Part shown: positions 38,707-47,103 of the stretch, one piece after another
Layout: each line of letters begins with the position of its first letter
Position numbering within the stretch: the first letter of the stretch is position 1
Origin: Halomonas sp. JB37
GTDB lineage: Bacteria; Pseudomonadota; Gammaproteobacteria; Pseudomonadales; Halomonadaceae
DNA length: 64,000 nt
Direction of reading: 5' to 3'
Assembly (NCBI RefSeq): GCF_002332255.1
Contig: NZ_NRGW01000001.1
Location: 1,674,001-1,738,000, forward strand
The notes under the pieces: model-generated
The model's input: only the letters and a program-made list of their open reading frames with translations
What the model was told of the DNA's origin: nothing
Database searches by the model: none
Position numbers and translations under genes: made by a program

Positions 38707-39600
38707 ATGTTCACCGGCCTAAGTGCGTTTCCGCTAACCCCTATGAATGAAAAGGGTATCAAAGAGCGTGAGCTAATATGTTTAGTGGAGCACTTAGCCA
38801 ACGCTGGGGTGGACTCCATTGGCGTGCTGGGATCGACCGGCAGCTACGTTTATTTAAGCCAAGAAGAGCGAGCGCGTGTGGCCCAGCTTAGCGTGGAAAG
38901 CGCAGCCAGTGTGCCTGTTGTGGTGGGTATTGGTGCACTACGTACCCGCGATGTGTTGGCCAATGCAGAAAACGCCCAGAAAGCAGGTGCCAGCGGGGTG
39001 CTGCTAGCTCCTGTTTCCTACCAAAAGCTTACCGATAATGAGGTGTTTGATCTTTATGAAACGGTTTGCCGTTCGCTGAGTGTGCCGCTTTGCGTTTATG
39101 ACAACCCTGGCACTACCCATTTTGAATTTAGCGATGAACTGCATGGCCGTATTGCTCAGCTATCGCAGGTACATTCAATAAAAATTCCGCCCGTTGCGGA
39201 TGAGGTAGAAGTAGCTCGCGCCCGCGTCGAGCGGCTGCGTAAGTTGATTCCTGACGGTGTCACCATAGGCATCAGCGGCGATGCGGTGGCAGGAGTAGGA
39301 TTACGGGCAGGCTGTGATGCCTGGTACTCCGTTTTTGGCGGGCTGTTTCCCCGACAGGCGCTGGCCATTACAGGTGCCGCTCAAAAAGGGGACATGCAGC
39401 TTATTCAAACGCTTTCGGAAGCTCTTGAACCGCTATGGGCACTTTACCGCGACTATGGAGGCAGTTTGCGAGTGGCGGCGACCATTGCTGAAATAACCGG
39501 CAAAGCGAGCCAGCCCTGTTTGCCGCAGCCACTTAAAACGCTGCAAGGCGACGATCGGAAAAGAGTGGAGCACGTGTTGGAGCAGCTTGGCTTAGCATAA
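38707..39600 (+). CDS. Dihydrodipicolinate synthase-family lyase/aldolase
   Basis: A 297-residue TIM-barrel protein of the DapA/NAL family, which forms a Schiff base with pyruvate or a related keto acid. The conserved Tyr is in LCVYDNPGTTHFEFS and the Schiff-base Lys in HSIKIPPVADEV. The G-loop reads GSTGSYVYLS instead of the GTTGE usual in true DapA, and KIPP replaces GIKE, so it is probably not the lysine-pathway enzyme but a catabolic member with unknown substrate. It stands alone, and a terminator for the opposite strand follows. Confidence 0.88.
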   Translation: MFTGLSAFPLTPMNEKGIKERELICLVEHLANAGVDSIGVLGSTGSYVYLSQEERARVAQLSVESAASVPVVVGIGALRTRDVLANAENAQKAGASGVLLAPVSYQKLTDNEVFDLYETVCRSLSVPLCVYDNPGTTHFEFSDELHGRIAQLSQVHSIKIPPVADEVEVARARVERLRKLIPDGVTIGISGDAVAGVGLRAGCDAWYSVFGGLFPRQALAITGAAQKGDMQLIQTLSEALEPLWALYRDYGGSLRVAATIAEITGKASQPCLPQPLKTLQGDDRKRVEHVLEQLGLA

Positions 39601-39611
39601 ACCTGCGTAAC

Positions 39612-39637
39612 AAAAACGCCCGGTCAATACCGGGCGT
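39612..39637 (-). terminator. Terminator of glpQ
   Basis: A perfect 9-bp stem (ACGCCCGGT / ACCGGGCGT), loop of four bases, and five A residues on the left, which read as T residues on the minus strand. It lies 20 bases after the glpQ stop. Confidence 0.88.
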
Positions 39638-39657
39638 CATGACAACGAATGGAACGC

Positions 39658-40593
39658 TTAGTCCACAAGCTCAAGCAGGCGATCAGGATAGTTAGTGAAC
39701 AGACCGTTCACGCCCATTTCCATTAAGCGCTCCATCTCATCGGTTTCATTGATGGTATAGACGTGCACCTGTAGATCGTTTTCATTGGCTTGACGAATAA
39801 AGTCAGCGTCAATGACTTGCTCACCTTCGTAAATGAAGTTAGTGCCAATACCCGCTGCGTAATCCGCGATATTCTGGAAATCTTCATCAGTGATTTCTTG
39901 TGGCCCCGGCGTTACGCCGGTCCATTCCACAAGGCGCGAATTATCGTCGTCGCTGGGGTAGTACCACACCAGTTGAATGAGCGGCACGTTCTCGTTTAAT
40001 GCGTGTACTTTCAGCAAGCTATCTTGCTCGAAAGACTGTATCAACACGCGACCACTTTCAATCATGTCGTGCTCTTCGAGCGTGGCGACCAAGGCTTCTT
40101 CTAAGCCCGGATTCAACTGAGGCGACTTGGTTTCCAGGTAGTAGCGGGCATCGTGGCCAAAGCGTTCAAACACCTCATCAAGCGTGAGTATTTGAGTGCC
40201 TTCAAACGCTTCATCGGCTTGATCTGGATAGGCTTCGTTAAACCATGAGCCGGTGTCCAATGCCTTAAGTTCTGCCAGGGTGTGCTCGTTAATACCGCCT
40301 TCGCCGTTGCTGGCGCGGCTGATATCGTCATCGTGAAAGGCCACCAGCTCGCCATCGGATGTGATTTGGACATCGAGTTCTAAATAATCAACACCCCATC
40401 CGTGGGCGAGTTCCAGCGCCGCCATGCTGCTCTCCGGTACATGTCCGCTGGCGCCACGGTGAGCAATCACTTGAAACGATTCCAGCTCTTTAAGCTGCTG
40501 CTCCAGTGGCGCCATTTCTGCCAGTGCAGTTGTTGCCGCCGTACCCGCAAAAAGGGCCAGAGACATAGCGGCTACTAGTGGGTGACGTTGCAT
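39658..40593 (-). CDS. glpQ: Glycerophosphodiester phosphodiesterase, secreted (GlpQ type)
   Basis: Hydrolyses glycerophosphodiesters to glycerol 3-phosphate and an alcohol. The 311-residue protein has a signal peptide (residues 1-25, ending ATTALAE) and the GDPD signatures VIAHRGASGHVPESS, YLELDVQITSDGELVAFHDD and YLETKSP, with the catalytic His and the metal-binding Glu and Asp residues. The periplasmic location distinguishes it from cytosolic UgpQ. The gene is monocistronic. Confidence 0.93.
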   Translation of the reverse strand: MQRHPLVAAMSLALFAGTAATTALAEMAPLEQQLKELESFQVIAHRGASGHVPESSMAALELAHGWGVDYLELDVQITSDGELVAFHDDDISRASNGEGGINEHTLAELKALDTGSWFNEAYPDQADEAFEGTQILTLDEVFERFGHDARYYLETKSPQLNPGLEEALVATLEEHDMIESGRVLIQSFEQDSLLKVHALNENVPLIQLVWYYPSDDDNSRLVEWTGVTPGPQEITDEDFQNIADYAAGIGTNFIYEGEQVIDADFIRQANENDLQVHVYTINETDEMERLMEMGVNGLFTNYPDRLLELVD

Positions 40594-40794
40594 GGAAGCT
40601 CCTTAATTGAATGTTTGTTCAATAACTTTACAAGGGGGCCGCGATGAAAACCATGTGAGGGCAGTGCTATGCATGGTACTGAAAGTCGAACAAAGGGCTC
40701 TTTGGGTTCAATGATTAAAGTCCGTTTACGCACAAAGAACCGCTAGGCTTTATAGTCGCTACGCGTATTTAAAACCTAGCGCCGAGACGCAGTA

Positions 40795-41060
40795 ATGATC
40801 ACAACACCAGGATGGTTATCGACGAGCATCAGTTTTCTAATAGCACTGCTGGTAGGTGTATTACTGGGCAGCGTAGTCCAAACCCAGATCAACCTTGCCG
40901 CGCTTCAGGGCATGGGAGTACAGATACCTGCAATGCTTGACACCACCGTTAATGATTTACTCACCTTTGCCCCCCTCTACGCGCTGTTGTTCTCCGTAGG
41001 CTTTATATTTTCTCAAACAGCAGCAGTGCGGCTCTCACGCTGGTTAGGCGGCAGGTTCCA
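40795..41060 (+). pseudogene. 5' fragment of a small membrane-protein gene, fused at a deletion scar
   Basis: The first 88 or so codons (starting MITTPGWLSTSISFLIALLV) encode a protein with two clear membrane segments: FLIALLVGVLLGSVV, and FAPLYALLFSVGFIFSQ after a short periplasmic loop. After RLSRWLGG the reading frame passes into another gene's DNA out of frame (Pro/Cys/Arg-rich text to the stop near 41181). The gene is therefore truncated, although its start and hydrophobic part could still be expressed. I do not recognise the family. Confidence 0.6.
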
Positions 41061-41376
41061 GGCGTACCCAGGCACCGTGTCACCTTGTCACCGGTGCTGG
41101 CGTGGACGGCTTCTATTGCCCCGTCCGGTATGGCGCTTTACACCGGCGAGCTGTTTCCCGAGTGGCAAGGTGATCTGTTAGTCGGTGCTCTTGTTAATCA
41201 AGAAGTACGCCGGGTGCGCCTATCTGATGACGGCTCACATGCGGACGATATAGAAGGCCTTTTTGGCGAACGGGAAGAACGCATTGGAGATGTGCGCGTT
41301 TGGCCCTGAAGGCGCAATTTATCTACTGACCGACAGCCCGGAAGGCCTGTTGTTACGCGTCACGCCAGTGGAGTAG
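41055..41376 (+). pseudogene. 3' fragment of a PQQ-dependent sugar dehydrogenase gene, frameshifted
   Basis: The frame reads PVLAWTASIAPSGMALYTG, then LFPEWQGDLLVGAL and REERIGDVRV, which are C-terminal blade motifs of soluble PQQ aldose sugar dehydrogenases (YliI type). An extra T near 41300 (GTTTGGC where GTTGGC is expected) shifts the frame. The other frame continues GPEGAIYLLTDSPEGLLLRV to TAG at 41376. The first three quarters of the gene are missing: the upstream junction with the membrane-protein fragment lies at about 41050. A dead gene. Confidence 0.8.
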
Positions 41377-41417
41377 AAGGCCGGCCAGCCGTCAGTTTCT
41401 AAGCGCTATGGTGTCTC

Positions 41418-41798
41418 TTATAACGTTGAATTACTGCGTCCAGAGGCATCAATCACCGCATAATGTACGCCTTGCTGTTGTTCGGTTGAGAGGTTCTGGT
41501 ATGAACAGCTAAATAGTCGCCGTGCGTACTGCTCAAAAAGGTCGGCAATGCTCGGCGGTGTGCTTTTAATTTGCTTAGCCGTCGCCAATCCCGCCACGCT
41601 TGTTAAGTTTCTATACTTAGCCATAAGCTGGTTGCGCATTGCATAGCAGTGCTCAGCCGCTTCAAGAGAGTTGATTCGACCTACTGAAAGGTCCACTTTA
41701 GCGGCTGAGGAAACACGCTGAATATCGGCTATATAACATGCTCGGGTATGAGCATCGTTAATAGCTGCAACATTGGTATGGCGTTTTGCCTTAATCAT
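41418..41798 (-). CDS. Hypothetical protein downstream of trpI
   Basis: A 126-residue protein of unknown function with no signal peptide or membrane segment. It is Ala/Ser/Arg-rich and predicted mostly helical (SLEAAEHCYAMRNQLMAKY, then SIADLFEQYARRLFS). I prefer the ATG at 41798 because GGAG lies six bases upstream on the minus strand; an ATG at 41822 overlapping the trpI stop (TAATG) would add eight residues. The overlap or close spacing suggests co-expression with trpI. I recognise no domain. Confidence 0.6.
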   Translation of the reverse strand: MIKAKRHTNVAAINDAHTRACYIADIQRVSSAAKVDLSVGRINSLEAAEHCYAMRNQLMAKYRNLTSVAGLATAKQIKSTPPSIADLFEQYARRLFSCSYQNLSTEQQQGVHYAVIDASGRSNSTL

Positions 41799-41821
41799 CG
41801 TTGTCTCCAGGTGCTTGATCA

Positions 41822-42739
41822 TTATGGCGTTACCATCTCAAGCTCTCGCTTAAGCCATGTCGCAAGTGATTCGCTGTGGCGATGGTGGATGTTGTGAGCA
41901 TTGGTTGGCACAGGTAGCCATAGGCAGAGCCTGGCGGGAGTTTCGATACCTCCCCAGGGTGCCACAAGCCTGCCACTCCTCAAGTCATCCTCCACCAATA
42001 GCCGCGGCGCAATAGCAATACCCAATCCAGCCACTGCTGCTTCCATTAAGTAGTAAAGATGATCAAATCCTTGGCCTTTGCTTAGCGCCTGCTCAAGTTG
42101 CGCCAGCTCAAGCCCATGAGCGTTGGCCCATTGTGGCCAGGCTTGGGGTCGAGAAGCGGTGTACAGCAGCTTGGTTGAGAAGAGCGTCTCGGGCCGTTTT
42201 GCATCAAGCAGGGCTGCTAACTCTGGGCTTGCCACGGCGCAGATATGTTCCGCCATGAGTTCGATAATCTGAATATCTGCGGGCCAAGGCGGTGTGGAAA
42301 ACGCCAGCGTGGCACTGGCGTTTGCCTGCTTGCCAGGCTGCTCGGTTTCACTCACAACCACTTGCAGCTTCAACTGAGGGAGTGCTTCGTGAAGCCGATC
42401 CAAGCGGGGTATAAGCCACCGCGCCAGCAAGCTGCCTGGGCAGGCGAGTGTGAAGGGCTGTTGTTCCACTTCATTCTTGAGCGCCGCACAACTATCGCGA
42501 AGGCGAGAAAATGCTTCACCAACGCCGCTTTGTAGCCGCTCGCCATGCTGAGTAAGCACAATGCCACGGCCTGCTTTGACGAAAAGCGAGACGCCAAAAT
42601 GTTCATCTAAGCTTTTTAACTGGCGACTAACGGCGCCGTGGGTAACGCTTAGTTCCTCAGCAGCGGCCGTCACACTACCCAGCCGGGCCGTGGCTTCAAA
42701 GGCGCGCAGGGCGCTAAGCGGTGGCATGCTATGTTGCAT
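41822..42739 (-). CDS. trpI: LysR-type activator of trpBA (TrpI)
   Basis: In Pseudomonas TrpI activates the divergent trpBA operon with indoleglycerol phosphate as inducer. This 305-residue LysR protein lies divergent from trpB and matches the TrpI type throughout: PPLSALRAFEATARLGSVTA, then VTHGAVSRQLK, TASRPQAWPQWANAHGL and GQGFDHLYYLMEAAVAGLG. The ATG at 42739 has AGGAC nearby; in-frame starts at 42772 and 42727 exist. The 160-base intergenic region must hold both promoters and the TrpI sites. Confidence 0.92.
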   Translation of the reverse strand: MQHSMPPLSALRAFEATARLGSVTAAAEELSVTHGAVSRQLKSLDEHFGVSLFVKAGRGIVLTQHGERLQSGVGEAFSRLRDSCAALKNEVEQQPFTLACPGSLLARWLIPRLDRLHEALPQLKLQVVVSETEQPGKQANASATLAFSTPPWPADIQIIELMAEHICAVASPELAALLDAKRPETLFSTKLLYTASRPQAWPQWANAHGLELAQLEQALSKGQGFDHLYYLMEAAVAGLGIAIAPRLLVEDDLRSGRLVAPWGGIETPARLCLWLPVPTNAHNIHHRHSESLATWLKRELEMVTP

Positions 42740-42823
42740 GGTATGTCCTGCTGACAGTTGACCTGAGATCACGTATTGCTGATATCTTATCGATTTTTAT
42801 CTCCCCCTGCCTGCGTTACTTTC

Positions 42824-42879
42824 ACTGCACTGTTTTTACTGAACGGTTTTCACTGAACTGTTTTTACTGAACTGTTTGA
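42824..42879. repeat. Four 14-bp tandem repeats upstream of trpB
   Basis: Units begin at 42824, 42838, 42852 and 42866 with consensus ACTGAACTGTTTTT. Units 3 and 4 differ only in the last two bases, and units 1 and 2 each differ from unit 3 by one or two bases. The array ends 20 bases before the trpB ATG, so it lies in the trpBA leader or promoter. Confidence 0.9.
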
Positions 42880-42899
42880 TAACGCATTCAGAGGTCGTG

Positions 42900-44117
42900 A
42901 TGAATCAACCTGTAGACGTATCCAAGAGCCTGCCCGATGCCAACGGCCTGTTTGGCAGCTTCGGCGGCCGTTTTGTCGCCGAAACACTAATGCCGCTGAT
43001 TTTAGAGCTGCAAGATGAATATTCCACCGCTAAAAAGGACCCTGAATTCCAGCGCCAGCTGGCCTATTTTCAGAGCGATTATGTAGGGCGGCCAAGCCCG
43101 CTCTACTTCGCTGAGCGGCTGACCGAGCACTTCGGCGGCGCCAGCATTTATCTTAAGCGTGAAGAGCTTAACCATACCGGCGCGCACAAGATCAACAACT
43201 GCATCGGTCAGGTGCTGCTTGCCAAGCAGATGGGCAAAAAACGCATTATTGCCGAAACCGGCGCTGGCATGCATGGCGTGGCCACGGCCACGGTGGCGGC
43301 GCGTTTTGGCCTTTCATGCGTGATTTACATGGGCACCACCGATATCGAACGCCAGCAGCCTAACGTTTTCCGCATGAAGCTATTGGGGGCCGAGGTCATC
43401 CCGGTAACTTCTGGCACCGGCACGTTAAAAGACGCCATGAACGAGGCACTGCGCGACTGGGTCACCAACGTTGACGATACCTTCTACATTATTGGTACCG
43501 TCGCTGGGCCCCATCCGTACCCTGCCATGGTGCGCGACTTCCAAGCCGTGATTGGCCACGAAACCCGCACGCAAATGCTCGAGAAGCAGGGGCGTCTACC
43601 CGATTCGCTGGTGGCCTGTATTGGCGGTGGTTCAAACGCGATGGGACTGTTTCACCCGTTCCTTGATGACCCTGGCGTAAAGATGATTGGTGTAGAAGCC
43701 GGTGGCAAGGGCGTTAAGAGCGGCCTGCATGCGGCTAGCCTCAACGGCGGCACTCCCGGCGTGCTTCACGGCAACCGTACCTATCTGCTGCAAAACGAAG
43801 ATGGCCAGATTAGCGATGCCCACTCGATTTCCGCCGGGTTGGACTACCCCGGCATCGGGCCAGAGCACGCCTGGCTGCACGAGCAGGGGCGCGTAGAGTA
43901 CGTTTCTGCCACCGATGATGAAGCGCTGGAAGCTTTTCAAGTGTGCTGCCGCCAAGAGGGCATCATTCCCGCCCTGGAAACCGCCCACGCCTTAGCAGAA
44001 GTGGCCAAGCGCGCTCCCACGCTGCCCCGTGACCACTTAATGGTGGTGAATTTAAGCGGCCGTGGCGACAAAGACATGATGAGCGTGGCCCACTATCTAG
44101 GAGATAAGTTCAAATGA
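42900..44117 (+). CDS. trpB: Tryptophan synthase beta subunit
   Basis: Condenses indole, channelled from TrpA, with serine using PLP. The 405-residue protein has the PLP lysine in [16 protein letters not shown] (about residue 97), [20 protein letters not shown], the phosphate-binding GGGSNAMG and the C-terminal LSGRGDKD. I start at the ATG at 42900 after GAGGT; the upstream in-frame start at 42876 falls in the repeat array. It overlaps trpA by four bases and is probably activated by TrpI. Confidence 0.98.
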   Translation: MNQPVDVSKSLPDANGLFGSFGGRFVAETLMPLILELQDEYSTAKKDPEFQRQLAYFQSDYVGRPSPLYFAERLTEHFGGASIYLKREELNHTGAHKINNCIGQVLLAKQMGKKRIIAETGAGMHGVATATVAARFGLSCVIYMGTTDIERQQPNVFRMKLLGAEVIPVTSGTGTLKDAMNEALRDWVTNVDDTFYIIGTVAGPHPYPAMVRDFQAVIGHETRTQMLEKQGRLPDSLVACIGGGSNAMGLFHPFLDDPGVKMIGVEAGGKGVKSGLHAASLNGGTPGVLHGNRTYLLQNEDGQISDAHSISAGLDYPGIGPEHAWLHEQGRVEYVSATDDEALEAFQVCCRQEGIIPALETAHALAEVAKRAPTLPRDHLMVVNLSGRGDKDMMSVAHYLGDKFK

Positions 44118-44989
44118 GCGCAGCACAGAACAACGCGATGAGTGACACCACGCACAAGGTTTCACGTCTTGAAGGCTGCTTCGCTAAGCTCAAGCAAGCC
44201 AACCGTCCCGCGCTGGTGAGCTATCTTACAGCCGGTGATCCAGACGCCGACACCTCGCGCCGCCTGCTACACGGTTTGCCAGCCGCTGGGGTGGATGTAA
44301 TCGAACTGGGGATGCCGTTCAGCGACCCCATGGCCGATGGCCCCGCGATTCAAAAAGCCGCGCTGCGTGCCCTGAATAACGGCCAAACCCAAGTCAAAAC
44401 ACTGGAAATGGTGCGCCGCTTTCGGGAAGAAAACAGCACCACACCGATTGTATTGATGGGCTACTACAACCCTATTTATTGCTACGGCGTTGAGCGCTTT
44501 CTTGCCGATGCCGTGCGCGCCGGGGTGGATGGCCTGATTGTGGTTGACCTGCCCCCAGAGCATGACGACGAGCTCTGCCAGCCAGCGGCAAAGCACGGCA
44601 TTGATTTTATCCGCCTCGCTACGCCGACCACGGATGCTAAGCGGCTGCCCAACGTACTGGCCAATGCCTCCGGGTTTATTTACTACGTCTCGGTGGCGGG
44701 CGTGACCGGCGGCAGTGCACCCACGCCGGAGCGTTTAGAGCGCGCCGTTGCCGATCTGCGCGAACACACTGAGCTTCCTATTGCCGTTGGCTTCGGCATT
44801 CGCACGCCAGCGCAGGCCGCCGCCATTGGCCGCTACAGCGATGCGGTGGTGGTGGGCTCCGCGCTGGTCGACTGTATCGAACACGCTAATACGCCCGACG
44901 AAGCTGTTCAGCGGGTTCACGACCTAGTGAGTGAACTGGCCGCAAGCACCAGGGCGTGCCGGATGGTCAATGAGCTGCTGAGTGATTAA
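44114..44989 (+). CDS. trpA: Tryptophan synthase alpha subunit
   Basis: Cleaves indole-3-glycerol phosphate to indole and glyceraldehyde 3-phosphate. The 291-residue TIM barrel has the catalytic Glu in [21 protein letters not shown] and Asp in [14 protein letters not shown], with the phosphate site [11 protein letters not shown]. It starts in an ATGA overlap with the trpB stop; an internal ATG at 44138 would give a length closer to E. coli TrpA. The 3' end overlaps the convergent SDR gene by four bases. Confidence 0.98.
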   Translation: MSAAQNNAMSDTTHKVSRLEGCFAKLKQANRPALVSYLTAGDPDADTSRRLLHGLPAAGVDVIELGMPFSDPMADGPAIQKAALRALNNGQTQVKTLEMVRRFREENSTTPIVLMGYYNPIYCYGVERFLADAVRAGVDGLIVVDLPPEHDDELCQPAAKHGIDFIRLATPTTDAKRLPNVLANASGFIYYVSVAGVTGGSAPTPERLERAVADLREHTELPIAVGFGIRTPAQAAAIGRYSDAVVVGSALVDCIEHANTPDEAVQRVHDLVSELAASTRACRMVNELLSD

Positions 44990-45720
44990 ACGATGCCGCC
45001 ATTAGCGCGCAGCGTTTGACCGTTGACCCAGCCACCCTCAGGAGAGGCAAGGAACGCCACCACATGGGCGATATCGTCAGGCGTGGCGAGGCGCTCAAGT
45101 GGTGGCATCTTGGACATACGCTCAATCAATTCGTCAGATTTTCCATCCAGGAATAAAGAGGTGGCGGTGGGGCCGGGGGCAACCGCATTAACGGTAATTG
45201 AACGGCCACGCAGCTCTTTGGCGAGAATCGCGGTCAATGTTTCGACAGCCGCTTTGGTCGCAGCGTAAATACCGTAAGTTTCAAGCTTTAAGCCCACCAC
45301 GCTGGTCGAAAGGTTGATGATTCGCCCACTGTCTCTCAGGCGGTTAGCTGCTTCTCGCATGGTGTTGATCGAGCCTTTCAGGTTGGTATCGATCTGCTTA
45401 TCAATCCAGCTATCGTCCGTCTGTGCCAACGGCGCAAGCTTCATGATACCGGCATTGTTCACCAGTACGTCGATATGGCCGAAATCAGCCTCTATGCGTT
45501 CAAACATCTGGCGTACCGCTTCGGAATCTGCAATGTCTGCTTGCAGCGCTAGTGCTTTGCCTCCCGTGGACTCGATATCATTCACCACACTTTCTGCTGC
45601 AGCGGTATTACCGGCATAGTTAACGATGACCGCGAAGCCATCTTGAGCCAGGCGTGTTGAAATGGCGGCACCAATGCCACGAGAGCCACCTGTTACCAGC
45701 GCTACTTTTGGGTCAGCCAT
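44986..45720 (-). CDS. Short-chain dehydrogenase/reductase
   Basis: A 244-residue classical SDR with the cofactor motif [13 protein letters not shown], the NNAG motif ([13 protein letters not shown]), the catalytic Ser in [10 protein letters not shown] and the Tyr/Lys in [12 protein letters not shown], so it is probably active. Asn (NYAGN) after beta-2, instead of an acidic residue, points towards NADP(H) (inference). The substrate is unknown. It converges with trpA. Confidence 0.9.
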   Translation of the reverse strand: MADPKVALVTGGSRGIGAAISTRLAQDGFAVIVNYAGNTAAAESVVNDIESTGGKALALQADIADSEAVRQMFERIEADFGHIDVLVNNAGIMKLAPLAQTDDSWIDKQIDTNLKGSINTMREAANRLRDSGRIINLSTSVVGLKLETYGIYAATKAAVETLTAILAKELRGRSITVNAVAPGPTATSLFLDGKSDELIERMSKMPPLERLATPDDIAHVVAFLASPEGGWVNGQTLRANGGIV

Positions 45721-45962
45721 TATTTTTCTCCATCTTTATTTAAGTAAAAATTAGTGCCTCGTGGATGACGCGCGGATAAGCACAGAAAGCTTGGTATGGC
45801 ATGCGGTCATGCTAAATTAGTCGTCATTGCTCGCTGATAGATTAATAATAGAACGCCCATTAAAAGGATTCGGGCATTCGAATAAGATTAGCCAGGATTT
45901 AAATAGCCGATTTATCTCTAGCGGCTTAAGAGTCTGGTTTTCTAGTAGCGAGGTACAAACAA

Positions 45963-46199
45963 GTGGCTTTTTCAGATTTAGAAAGAGATGCTCTTTTGAG
46001 CGTGAAGGGTGTTGGCCCCACCGTCATTAAACGTTTTGAAGAGATTGGTATCGATTCATTCAGTGATCTTGCCGTCCACCGTGCCGACGAGATAGCCGAA
46101 ATGGTTGCAGCCATGCTGCAAACAACTTGCTGGAAAAATAGCCCACAAGCAAAGTCAGCTATTGCCGCCGCCATTGCAAGAGCGCAGCAAGGGTTATAA
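45963..46199 (+). CDS. Small helix-hairpin-helix protein
   Basis: A 78-residue protein starting at GTG. LLSVKGVGPTVIKRFEEIGI, followed by FSDLA, is a helix-hairpin-helix motif of the kind that contacts DNA backbone (GVG turn) and is found in small HhH proteins of the Cdd1/mitomycin-resistance type. The second half (about 40 residues) is helical and Ala-rich. It stands alone; the 242 bases upstream hold no gene I can support. Function is inferred only from the motif. Confidence 0.7.
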   Translation: MAFSDLERDALLSVKGVGPTVIKRFEEIGIDSFSDLAVHRADEIAEMVAAMLQTTCWKNSPQAKSAIAAAIARAQQGL

Positions 46200-46374
46200 G
46201 TCCAGCCATGTGAGGAGTGATTTCTGATTTACAGCGAGTCGCCTTGTCGGTGATAACTGAATGCTTTGTTGATGAATTGATCACATGCTTGCATGTGAGG
46301 CGTGTCGACATGAAGCCCCGAGGTGCCATTAATATCATTGCACCCTGAAGAATGACAAATCAAAGGAGCAGGCG

Positions 46375-46734
46375 ATGAATCAGCATGAAAAGCTCAACTA
46401 TGTCGAGTTCGCTGCGAAAGACTTGGCCGCGACAAAAGCTTTTTTCTCAGCGGCATTTGGTTGGACGTTTGTCGATTACGGCCCTGAGTACACCGCGTTT
46501 TCCAACCAAGGGCTCGATGGCGGTTTCTATCAAGCGCAGGCCTGTAACCAAACCTCAAGCGGCGGTGCACTGCTGGTTTTCTATAGCACGGATATTGACG
46601 CAACGCTCAACAACGTTGAGAAGAGCGGCGGTGAGATCACGCGGCCTGTTTTCGAGTTTCCCGGCGGCTGCCGTTTTCACTTTCAGGAACCCAGTGGCAA
46701 CGAGTTTGCGGTTTGGTCAGAGGCACGCAACTAG
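46375..46734 (+). CDS. VOC-family protein (glyoxalase/bleomycin-resistance type)
   Basis: A 119-residue protein opening LNYVEFAAKDLAATKAFFSA with FGWTFVDYGPEYTAF, and ending FHFQEPSGNEFAVWSE, the standard one-domain vicinal oxygen chelate fold. The usual N-terminal His metal ligand is a Glu (VEF), as in many members of this subgroup. The substrate is unknown. AAAGGAGCAGGCG before the ATG is a good ribosome-binding site. Confidence 0.88.
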   Translation: MNQHEKLNYVEFAAKDLAATKAFFSAAFGWTFVDYGPEYTAFSNQGLDGGFYQAQACNQTSSGGALLVFYSTDIDATLNNVEKSGGEITRPVFEFPGGCRFHFQEPSGNEFAVWSEARN

Positions 46735-46893
46735 CGCATAGCTAAAAGTTGATTGTTACGGGCCAATGGATATTGAACATGATGAACTCGAGAGCAACCA
46801 GCCAAGTTAGGTCGCCGTAAAAGTGATAGAGGTGATAGGGGTGAGAGGCGTCAACACATCTACCATGGCGCCGATCAAAAGATAACAGCGAGA

Positions 46894-46919
46894 AGCGCCC
46901 CAGCCAGGGCGCTTTTTTT
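46894..46919 (+). terminator. Rho-independent terminator
   Basis: AGCGCCC / GGGCGCT, 7 bp with a six-base loop, then seven T residues. It lies 160 bases after the VOC gene and insulates mmuP from it. Confidence 0.88.
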
Positions 46920-46973
46920 ATAGCTGTTTGGAACCTCGCGACAATACTTACCCAGCGATATTAATCCCATATA

Positions 46974-47016
46974 TTCAAAATAAGAATATTAAATATTTTT
47001 TTTATTCTTTTTTGAA
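46974..47016. promoter_or_regulatory. AT-rich inverted repeat upstream of mmuP
   Basis: Arms of 15 bases (TTCAAAATAAGAATA and TTATTCTTTTTTGAA) match at 13 of 15 positions around a 13-base AT centre, 88 bases before the mmuP start. It could be an operator or a hairpin; no known binding consensus was recognised, and a MetJ-like AGACGTCT is absent. Confidence 0.5.
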
Positions 47017-47103
47017 ACTCCATATTGCACTAAAATGGTGCTCTTTCTGAGCCGGGCTGCTGGGCGCCTGCTGCCTCGTTAGGTTACCAATAGGAATGTC
47101 ACT

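Larger units (their letters stand above)
46735..47103. other. Intergenic region between VOC gene and mmuP
   Basis: The first part is GC-balanced and ends in the terminator at 46894. The second part (46960-47050) is very AT-rich and contains an inverted repeat, listed separately. No reading frame here is supported as a gene. Confidence 0.6.

Noticed and set aside
38707..39600. Annotation as dapA (lysine biosynthesis)
   Set aside because: The GTTGE and GIKE motifs of true DapA are replaced by GSTGS and IKIPP, so only the family level is supported.
42824..42879. Tandem repeats considered as a CRISPR or plasmid iteron array
   Set aside because: There are no spacers between units, no cas or rep genes nearby, and the array lies in a biosynthetic promoter region.
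45827..46030. A 67-codon frame upstream of the helix-hairpin-helix gene
   Set aside because: No family, no ribosome site, and it overlaps the better supported HhH gene in another frame.
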